19,173 nucleotides of DNA. Source: Chloroflexota bacterium (GTDB lineage Bacteria > Chloroflexota > Limnocylindria > QHBO01). A program made the translations under genes and the position numbers. Under the pieces are notes generated by a model. It was not told the origin of the DNA and did no database searches. It saw nothing but the letters and a program-made list of their open reading frames with translations. Shown one piece after another: positions 14,050 to 19,173 of this stretch. How positions within the stretch are numbered: the stretch's first letter is position 1; each line of letters starts with the position of its first letter. The DNA lies in contig JACDBZ010000183.1 of NCBI GenBank assembly GCA_013694645.1, positions 1 through 19,173 on the forward strand. Reading direction: 5' to 3'.

Positions 14050-15024
14050 TCAGGCGGCGCCGATGAGCTCCGGGCATGCAGGGTCTTCGTGCGGCAGCAA
14101 CGGCCGCGCCCTGATGCTGAACCGGCGATCACCGTCATCCGTCCACAGCGTCAGCTGGTTTGCCGCAGTGACCTCTTCGAGCCAGGCGGCGCCCAGCTCG
14201 CCATCGACCACGCCGCATCGCGTGCCGTCGCCGAAGGCGGACTCCACCTCGCCGAATGCGGCGGGGTCGTCATCGGTGGGCCAATCGCGAATCTGTTCGG
14301 GCAGGTCGCCGCCCTCCACCGGTTCACCCGTCACGTCGCGGACATAGAGCCGGAACGCCTCGGCCTCGTATCGCTGCCACCCTTCGGTCTCCCAGGCGTC
14401 GGCCGGGAGCCAACTGTCCAGGGTCATGAGGCCGTTGTTCAACTGGCCCAGGATGCGGTGCGCATCGATCTCCGCCGAGCTCATCCCGGGCGGGGGGTCC
14501 ATGTCCGGCAGCAGCGTGCCAAGCCCGTAGACGCTGACGATCACATCCGGGCCGCCGGCGTTGAGCGTGAAGCGCGTATCGCTCGCGTCAGCGACGACGC
14601 TCTGCGCGCCGCGCAGCTCGAGGTCCGACGTGAACAGGTTCGTGTCCTCGATGCCGCTCAGCACGGCCTGGATGCCTGCCTCCGTCAACGTGCGCTCGAT
14701 GAGCGCCGGATAGGCAGGCCCGGGGAACTCGGCCGTCTGCGCGCCCTGCATGATGACGCGGCCGTCGCCGAACATGACGAACGACGGGAGATTGGTGACC
14801 ATGAACTGGACAGGGACCATGCCGCCGGTGTGATCCACCACGAGGATTGCCTCGTCGCCGGTCGGATGATCGATGTCGCCCGGCTCCGGGCTGCTCCCAC
14901 CATCGCTCCGCGGTGGGCTCGAGCCGCCGGGCGACTCGACGGGCGACCCGGATGAACCTGCCGGTGCCGCACAGGCGGCGAGAATGAGAGACACGCCGAA
15001 TAAGCTCGGCAGCATGCGTTTCAT
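14050..15024 (-). CDS. Uncharacterised lipoprotein
   Basis: A 324-residue secreted lipoprotein. The signal MKRMLPSLFGVSLILAAC ends at Cys18 (lipobox LAAC). A Ser/Gly/Pro-rich, low-complexity linker (residues about 19-50) follows, then a globular domain. The domain begins ILVVDHTGGMVPVQFMV, continues with MFGDGRVIMQG, and has a segment near residues 100-125 on a leading helix (ERTLTEAGIQAVLSGI). Two cysteines near the C-terminus (RCGVV and DPACPEL) could pair. I recall similar lipoproteins with no assigned function in high-GC bacteria. It sits between the oxidase operon and divergent ctaG, so it may be part of oxidase biogenesis, but the sequence gives no mechanism. ATG 15024 is preferred over the longer frame from 15276, which overlaps ctaG. 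Confidence 0.82.
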   Translation of the reverse strand: MKRMLPSLFGVSLILAACAAPAGSSGSPVESPGGSSPPRSDGGSSPEPGDIDHPTGDEAILVVDHTGGMVPVQFMVTNLPSFVMFGDGRVIMQGAQTAEFPGPAYPALIERTLTEAGIQAVLSGIEDTNLFTSDLELRGAQSVVADASDTRFTLNAGGPDVIVSVYGLGTLLPDMDPPPGMSSAEIDAHRILGQLNNGLMTLDSWLPADAWETEGWQRYEAEAFRLYVRDVTGEPVEGGDLPEQIRDWPTDDDPAAFGEVESAFGDGTRCGVVDGELGAAWLEEVTAANQLTLWTDDGDRRFSIRARPLLPHEDPACPELIGAA

Positions 15025-15076
15025 GGCCGCAATAACGCCCGGGGTCACGGCGCGGTTCCATCGGTTTCGCGCCAGA

Positions 15077-16027
15077 ATGTGGCGGATGCGCCGTGTCGTC
15101 CTGCTCTTCCCTGCTCTTGGATTGCTCGTGCTGCCGTCGTCGGCGCTGGCACACGTCACCGAAGCTGCGCCCCCCGCCCTGCCCGGCGTGCTTCTCGAGT
15201 GGAGCTTCGACCCCTTCGCCGTCGTCGCCATCATCGCGACGGCGGCCGCATACCTGTGGGCGGTGCGTCGCGTCAACAGGGAACACCCCGGGAATCAGCA
15301 GCCCGGCCACCGATCGTGGCTCTTCCTTGGCGGCCTGGCGGCGATCGGAATTGCGCTCCTCTCGCCGATCGAGGCCTACGAGGGAACGCTGTTCAGCGTG
15401 CACATGGTCCAGCACATGCTGCTGGAGCTGGTTGCGGCTCCGCTCCTCCTGGCGGGCGCACCGATCACCCTGTCGCTGCGGGTCGCACGGCCCGCAATTC
15501 GGAAGCGCCTGCTGAGCGTGCTCCAGAGCCGCATCGTCCACGTCGTCTCGTTCCCGGTCGTCGCCTGGATCCTGTTCGCGGCGGTCAATTGGGGATGGCA
15601 CTTCAGCGTGCTCTACAACGAGGCGCTGGAGAGCCAGGCGCTCCATTACCTCCAGCACGCCACCTTCCTGGTGGCCGCGCTCCTGTTCTGGTGGCCGGTC
15701 ATCGGGGCCGATCCCTCGCCCTGGAGGCTGCAACATCCGGTCCGCCTTCTCTACCTGTTCCTGGCGATGCCCCAGAACTCGTTCCTCGGAGTGGCCCTGA
15801 TGTCCGCCCCGAGCGTGCTCTACGAGCACTACCTGACCAACGGCCGAAGCTGGGGCATGCGTCCGCTGGATGACCAGGCGCTGGGCGGCGTGATCATGTG
15901 GGTCGTGGGCGACCTCGCCTTCCTGGCGGGAATGGCCGTGGTCGTCGTGCTGTGGGTTCGCCACGAAGATCGGCGGACAGTGCGGCTTGATCGGCGACTG
16001 GCGGCGGAACGTGCATCACGAGAGTGA
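15077..16027 (+). CDS. ctaG: Cytochrome c oxidase assembly factor CtaG (caa3-type, DUF1404)
   Basis: A polytopic membrane protein of 316 residues with about seven hydrophobic segments after an N-terminal signal-like stretch (VVLLFPALGLLVLPSSALA). The conserved polar residues of the Caa3_CtaG family appear in FSVHMVQHMLLELVAAPLLL (histidines), NWGWHFSVLYNEAL, LHYLQHATFL and FWWPVIG. This factor acts in the membrane during insertion or maturation of the CuB centre, as established for the Bacillus family. The gene is divergent from the lipoprotein gene, with only 52 nt between the two starts. It is convergent with the heme synthase fusion. ATG 15077 and ATG 15086 are both possible; neither has a strong ribosome site. 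The much longer open frame upstream overlaps the lipoprotein gene. Confidence 0.92.
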   Translation: MWRMRRVVLLFPALGLLVLPSSALAHVTEAAPPALPGVLLEWSFDPFAVVAIIATAAAYLWAVRRVNREHPGNQQPGHRSWLFLGGLAAIGIALLSPIEAYEGTLFSVHMVQHMLLELVAAPLLLAGAPITLSLRVARPAIRKRLLSVLQSRIVHVVSFPVVAWILFAAVNWGWHFSVLYNEALESQALHYLQHATFLVAALLFWWPVIGADPSPWRLQHPVRLLYLFLAMPQNSFLGVALMSAPSVLYEHYLTNGRSWGMRPLDDQALGGVIMWVVGDLAFLAGMAVVVVLWVRHEDRRTVRLDRRLAAERASRE

Positions 16028-16030
16028 GTC

Positions 16031-16070
16031 CGCTCGCTTCCTCGACTGATCGAGGAGTCGACAGGGAGCG
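16031..16070. terminator. Hairpin between convergent ctaG and ctaA-ctaB
   Basis: A perfect 7-bp stem (TCCTCGA / TCGAGGA, loop CTGA) spans 16039-16056. It is flanked by an outer CGCTC / GAGCG pairing at 16031-16035 and 16066-16070. It fills most of the 53-nt gap between the two convergent stop codons and could act on both strands. There is no U-tract, so its strength as an intrinsic terminator is doubtful. Confidence 0.45.
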
Positions 16071-16080
16071 CCAAACGACG

Positions 16081-17928
16081 TCAGGCGAGCGGCATGTGGA
16101 GGAGCGCATCGACGGCGACGGCCGCGAAGAGCAGAGTCAGGTACGTGATCGAGTAACGGAACAGGATGATGGCGGCTCGCCCATCGGCAGCATCGGCGCG
16201 GAGGCGAAGCGCCTGGGCGAGGAAGAGCGCGCCCAGGACGACGGCCGCAACCAGGTACACCCATCCCATCCCGGCGGCCGGCAGGAGCAGGAGGCTGACC
16301 GCGATCAGCGCGATCGTGTAGAGCACGATCTGGCGCGCCGTCTCCACCTCGCCGCGCACGACGGGGAGCATCGGCACATTGGCGGCCGCGTAGTCGCCGC
16401 GGTAACGCAATGCGAGCGCCCAGAAATGGGGCGGGGTCCAGTAGAAGACCACCGCGAACAGCACGAGAGCCGGCAGACCGACCTCGCCCGTGACGGCCGC
16501 CCACGCGACGAGCACCGGAACGCAGCCAGCGGCGCCGCCGATGACGATGTTCTGCGGCGTCGTGCGCTTCAGCCACATCGTATAGACGAAGATGTAGAAC
16601 GCGGTGGCGCTCATGGCCAGCAGGGCGCTCAGCACGTTGACGGTGATCGCCAGGAACGCAAAGGCGACCACGCTCAGACCGATGCCGAACCGGAGCGCTC
16701 CCCGCGGATGCACCGCATGGCGAGGCAGAGGCCGGTGGCGGGTGCGCCGCATGAGATCGTCGATGTCGCGGTCGACGTACATGTTGATGGCGTTCGCGCC
16801 ACCAGCAGCCAGCGTGCCGCCGATGACCACCGACGCCATGAGCCAGATGGACGGGATGCCGCGTTCCGCCAGGACCATGGTCGGTACCGTGGTGACCAAC
16901 AGCAGCTCGATGATCCGCGGCTTCGTCAGGGCCACGTAGGCGCGCACGGTATCCGACCGCCCTGGCACGTGGCGGGGCACCCGGCGCGCGATTTCTGACG
17001 GCCGCAGCCGCCTGCTGCTCAGCCAGAGCCAGACCGATGCGCCCCACAGGGCGGCACCGACGGCAAGGTGCGGCACCACGAACAGCGCGGAGAGGCGCGA
17101 AACGACGTTGAGGCCGCCCAGGGCGATCTGCACCACGACCAGGACGACCATCCACAGCGCGAGGGTGCGTGGCAGTCGAACATCCGTGGAGCGACGCACG
17201 GATAGCGCGCCCCAGACCACCAGCCCGGCGACCACGAGGCTCATCAGGCGATGCGCCAGGTGGACCGCCTGCTGATCGCCGATGACCGCTGGTAGCATCG
17301 AGCCGTTCATCAGCGGGAAGTCGGCGTATGCCAGCCCGGCGTGCTGGCCGGTGACCCACGAACCGAGCAGCATCTGCGCAACGATGGCGAGCGCCGTAAC
17401 GCCGAGCAGGCGGGTCATCCCCGCTCGCGCGTGCGCGGCCGGCATCGGTCCATGAGTGGCTCGCTCGGCGATGAAGATCACGGCCGCGAACACGGTGAGT
17501 GCCATGGCCAGGTGAGCGGTGACGAGCTCGGCGGCCAACCCCTGCAGGACGACCGCGGCGCCGAGCAGCGACTGCACGATGACCAGGACGCCTGCAACGA
17601 CAGCCGCGGCGAGCAGCGGCGGATCGCGGCGACGGCGCGTGAAAACGGTGATGAGACCCAACGCACCGACCAGCGGACCGACGAAGACAGCCGCGGTGAG
17701 CCGATGCGAATGCTCGATCCAGGCGTGCAGGTCGGCCGGCGGCAGCCAGTCGCCGAAGCAGAGCGGCCAATCCGGGCAGCCAAGCCCCGAATCGGTGGCA
17801 CGCACGAGACCGCCAATGGCAATCAGGGCGAAGGTCGCCACGGCAGCGGCGACCGCCAGCTTGGCGAATCGGGTCAAATCGGGTTCCTCTCGCCGCTCGG
17901 TGGGGCCTTGGCAAGCGGGCGCCGCCAT
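16081..17928 (-). CDS. ctaA-ctaB: Fused heme A synthase (CtaA) - heme O synthase (CtaB)
   Basis: A 615-residue, two-enzyme membrane protein. Residues about 20-305 are a COX15/CtaA domain with eight helices. The extracytoplasmic cysteine pair is Cys51/Cys57 (CPDWPLC). Heme-binding positions are Glu72-x-x-His75-Arg76, His139, His226-Arg227 and His287. After a short basic linker, residues about 327-615 are a CtaB/COX10 prenyltransferase with N382-x3-D386-x3-D390 and the YWTPPHFW motif (496-503). CtaB farnesylates heme B to heme O and CtaA oxidises heme O to heme A, so the two enzymes acting in series are fused in reverse order. ATG 17928 has no ribosome site. A TTG at 17877 (residue 18) has AGAGGA 7 nt upstream, and a TATCAT hexamer covers the ATG, so the real start may be the TTG. 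Confidence 0.95.
   Translation of the reverse strand: MAAPACQGPTERREEPDLTRFAKLAVAAAVATFALIAIGGLVRATDSGLGCPDWPLCFGDWLPPADLHAWIEHSHRLTAAVFVGPLVGALGLITVFTRRRRDPPLLAAAVVAGVLVIVQSLLGAAVVLQGLAAELVTAHLAMALTVFAAVIFIAERATHGPMPAAHARAGMTRLLGVTALAIVAQMLLGSWVTGQHAGLAYADFPLMNGSMLPAVIGDQQAVHLAHRLMSLVVAGLVVWGALSVRRSTDVRLPRTLALWMVVLVVVQIALGGLNVVSRLSALFVVPHLAVGAALWGASVWLWLSSRRLRPSEIARRVPRHVPGRSDTVRAYVALTKPRIIELLLVTTVPTMVLAERGIPSIWLMASVVIGGTLAAGGANAINMYVDRDIDDLMRRTRHRPLPRHAVHPRGALRFGIGLSVVAFAFLAITVNVLSALLAMSATAFYIFVYTMWLKRTTPQNIVIGGAAGCVPVLVAWAAVTGEVGLPALVLFAVVFYWTPPHFWALALRYRGDYAAANVPMLPVVRGEVETARQIVLYTIALIAVSLLLLPAAGMGWVYLVAAVVLGALFLAQALRLRADAADGRAAIILFRYSITYLTLLFAAVAVDALLHMPLA
17885..17890 (-). promoter_or_regulatory. 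Ribosome binding site favouring a TTG start of ctaA-ctaB
   Basis: AGAGGA on the minus strand lies 7 nt before TTG 17877, which opens directly onto the first helix (TRFAKLAVAAAV). It is better placed than anything ahead of ATG 17928. Confidence 0.4.
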
Positions 17929-17931
17929 GAT
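17926..17931 (-). promoter_or_regulatory. Putative -10 element of ctaA-ctaB
   Basis: TATCAT on the minus strand overlaps the ATG at 17928. If transcription starts about 7 nt further on, the leader to TTG 17877 would be about 40 nt and the ATG could not be used. The same hexamer lies before the methyltransferase gene. Confidence 0.3.
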
Positions 17932-17992
17932 AGCCGCGGATCGCGGCGACCGTTTCCTGGCGTCGGAGGCACGGCTGCCCCCGACTGATCAC

Positions 17993-18100
17993 CATATTCA
18001 TACGGGCGCGACGCAGAACGAGTTGGCAGGCGTCAGATACCCACATTCACATCGGGACTGCACCCGGAAGTCCCGAGAGGCGGAATCGGCCCCATATTCA
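17993..18100. repeat. Three short motifs about 50 bp apart in the ctaAB-MOSC intergenic region
   Basis: CATATTCA at 17993-18000, CACATTCA at 18042-18049 and CATATTCA at 18093-18100, each preceded by C or CC (minus-strand reading TGAATrTGG). Spacings are 49 and 51 bp, close to five helical turns. They occupy the gap between two divergent genes (17929-18211). That gap otherwise holds only a hairpin and promoter candidates; no credible gene is seen there. Confidence 0.45.
18052..18076. other. Inverted repeat in the ctaAB-MOSC intergenic region
   Basis: TCGGGACT and AGTCCCGA form a perfect 8-bp stem around a 9-nt loop. It lies between the second and third copies of the ATTCA motif. It could be an operator or an RNA hairpin in a leader; no T-tract follows on either strand, so a terminator is less likely. 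Confidence 0.4.
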
Positions 18101-18198
18101 CGCCTTGCCTGCGTCCTGGAGATGCATGCCATGTTTCGCGCGCCATGTGTCGCTGGTATACGAATCTGGGGGAACGAGGCGTCGTTCGCCTGCGCAGC

Positions 18199-18204
18199 TA
18201 CCAT
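18199..18204 (+). promoter_or_regulatory. Putative -10 element of the MOSC gene
   Basis: TACCAT sits 7 nt before GTG 18212, a leaderless arrangement. It is the same hexamer as that before ispG. It also supports GTG 18212 over the in-frame ATG at 18131. Confidence 0.35.
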
Positions 18205-18211
18205 TCCGCGC

Positions 18212-19173
18212 GTGAAGGATGGTCGGCTGCTCCAGGTCAATGTCTCGGACGGCGGCGTTCCCAAGGTGCCTATTCCGGCGGCGCGCATCAACCGTGACGG
18301 GGTGGAAGGTGATCGGCAGCGTGCCGACACGGTTCACGGCGGGCCGCATCGGGCGGTCTCGATCCTGGGAATCGAGGCGATCCGGCGGGTCGCGGCCGAG
18401 GGGCACCCGATCGCGCCCGGAACGACCGGCGAGAATCTGACCATCGAGGGTTTCGATGTGTCGACATTGGCCATCGGAACGCGGCTGGCGATCGGTGACG
18501 AGGTGATCGTCGAGATCTCGAAGCCGACGAACCCATGTCGCACCATTCGCCATTCGTTCACCGATCGGCGGTTCGGTCGACTCTCGATCCGGGCGCATCC
18601 GACCGACAGCCGCGTGTACGCGCGCGTCGTTCGCGAGGGAACGGTGCGGGCCGGCGATCGTATCCGGCTCACACCACCGACGAGCGACGATGCCGAGCAG
18701 TTCCTGATCGCCGATCGCCTGGATGCAGCCGAACGCGAGAGCGCCGTCGCGTTCTGGGAAACGGCAAAGGAGGCGGGATATGCGATCAACACCATGGACG
18801 ACGGCGAGATCGCCGTCTCTGCCTCATCGGCGCTGCCGGGGCCGGTCTTCAACTCGGCGCTCGGATTCGCGCACCTGCCGAATCTGCTCGACCGCGCCAT
18901 CGCCCATTTCGCCACCGCCGGAGTCACTGGCTGGGTCCTCGCCGATGCTCCGCCCTGGCCAGACGCGATCAGCGATTCGACGCTGGCCCGATATGCAATC
19001 GGCGCCGATGACATCGCACCCGCGCCCGACGGCGTGCGCATCCGGGAGCTGGCGCACGGCGAGATCGGCCCGTGGGCGGAGGTCATCGTCACCGCCAGCG
19101 GGATCCCGGAACCAATCGCCACCGCGTGGCGCGGCCTCGAGCGGCATCTCGCGCTCGTGACGCATCACCACCG
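18212..19173 (+). CDS. MOSC-domain protein with C-terminal GNAT-like region (3' end beyond window)
   Basis: The reading frame from GTG 18212 stays open to the window end (about 320 codons). Residues 1 to about 150 are a MOSC domain: LLQVNVSDGGVPK, HGGPHRAV (42-49), GTTGENLTIEG, and the conserved sulfur-carrying Cys109 in KPTNPCR. MOSC domains move sulfur or bind molybdenum cofactor, as in YiiM/MOCS-type proteins. From about residue 160 a different segment follows (ESAVAFWETAKEAGY, LPNLLDRAIAHFATAGVTGWVLAD, VRIRELAHGEIGPWAEVIV). It resembles the half-domains of GNAT N-acetyltransferases but is cut off before any acetyl-CoA loop can be judged. An in-frame ATG at 18131 with GGAG 9 nt upstream would add 27 residues unlike the family. 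Divergent from ctaA-ctaB. Confidence 0.82.
   Translation, partial: MKDGRLLQVNVSDGGVPKVPIPAARINRDGVEGDRQRADTVHGGPHRAVSILGIEAIRRVAAEGHPIAPGTTGENLTIEGFDVSTLAIGTRLAIGDEVIVEISKPTNPCRTIRHSFTDRRFGRLSIRAHPTDSRVYARVVREGTVRAGDRIRLTPPTSDDAEQFLIADRLDAAERESAVAFWETAKEAGYAINTMDDGEIAVSASSALPGPVFNSALGFAHLPNLLDRAIAHFATAGVTGWVLADAPPWPDAISDSTLARYAIGADDIAPAPDGVRIRELAHGEIGPWAEVIVTASGIPEPIATAWRGLERHLALVTHHH

Noticed and set aside
12585..14066. A 493-codon plus-strand open frame opposite ctaC and the start of ctaD
   Set aside because: Composition (Val/Leu/Glu/His/Arg rich, no domain) is that of an antisense shadow, and the minus-strand frame encodes an intact subunit II.
16016..18046. A 676-codon open frame on the minus strand overlapping ctaA-ctaB in another frame
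   Set aside because: It is rich in Arg, Pro and Ala with no membrane segments or motifs, while the overlapping frame gives a perfect CtaA-CtaB protein. High GC keeps stop codons rare in such shadows.
18131..18211. ATG 18131 with GGAG 9 nt upstream as start of the MOSC gene
   Set aside because: The ribosome site is good, but the 27 added residues are unlike the MOSC family N-terminus, and a TACCAT promoter-like hexamer sits inside the extension. Kept only as an alternative.
1..19173. CRISPR arrays, tRNA or rRNA genes, insertion sequences, phage genes
   Set aside because: I looked for regularly spaced repeats, tRNA-like T-loop signatures and transposase or integrase motifs and saw none.

Overview
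This window is GC-rich bacterial DNA, densely packed, with many 4-nt ATGA/GTGA gene overlaps and frequent GTG starts. No rRNA, tRNA, CRISPR array or insertion sequence is visible. The gene content suggests a Gram-positive-type or Chloroflexota-like aerobe: lipoprotein signals, an aa3-type oxidase with CtaF- and CtaG-like proteins, a CtaA-CtaB fusion and the non-mevalonate protein IspG. My best guess is a soil or freshwater Chloroflexota lineage (Limnocylindria/Ellin6529-like), with Actinomycetota as the alternative. This is inference from gene style, not a database match.

Region by region. (1) 1-983, minus: thioredoxin reductase, cut by the window edge close to its C-terminus. (2) 1088-4660, plus: four translationally coupled genes encoding a SAM methyltransferase, a geranylgeranyl-reductase-like flavoprotein, a SRPBCC/cyclase-like protein and a FabF-type ketosynthase. 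They look like a small undescribed lipid or polyketide pathway. (3) 4657-5064, minus: an orphan single-domain response regulator. It meets the ketosynthase tail-to-tail and shares a CTAG stop palindrome with it. (4) 5137-6369, plus: ispG of the MEP isoprenoid pathway. (5) 6428-7259, minus: an AbiEii-like nucleotidyltransferase followed by a small helical protein, possibly a toxin-antitoxin-like pair. (6) 7332-13883, minus: a long cytochrome oxidase operon in the order ctaC, ctaD, ctaE, a ctaF-like subunit, a TlpA/ResA thioredoxin, a 58-residue membrane protein, a DrrAB-type ABC exporter and a small lipoprotein. (7) 14050-15024, minus: an uncharacterised lipoprotein. (8) 15077-16027, plus: ctaG, a copper/oxidase assembly factor. 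(9) 16081-17928, minus: heme A synthase fused to heme O synthase. (10) 18212-19173, plus: a MOSC-domain protein with a C-terminal GNAT-like region, cut by the right edge.

Regions 6 to 9 form an almost complete aa3 oxidase biogenesis island: structural subunits, heme O/A synthesis, a copper insertion factor, a membrane-anchored thiol reductant and an exporter. Two fusions stand out. CoxII carries a second, type-1-copper-like cupredoxin domain after its CuA domain, and CtaA and CtaB are one polypeptide. At several gene starts a TAyNAT-like -10 hexamer sits 5-9 nt before the start codon, which suggests leaderless transcription. The best candidates for something undescribed are the methyltransferase-flavoprotein-cyclase-ketosynthase operon, the CoxII cupredoxin fusion with its linked assembly genes, and three ~50-bp-spaced motifs upstream of the MOSC gene.
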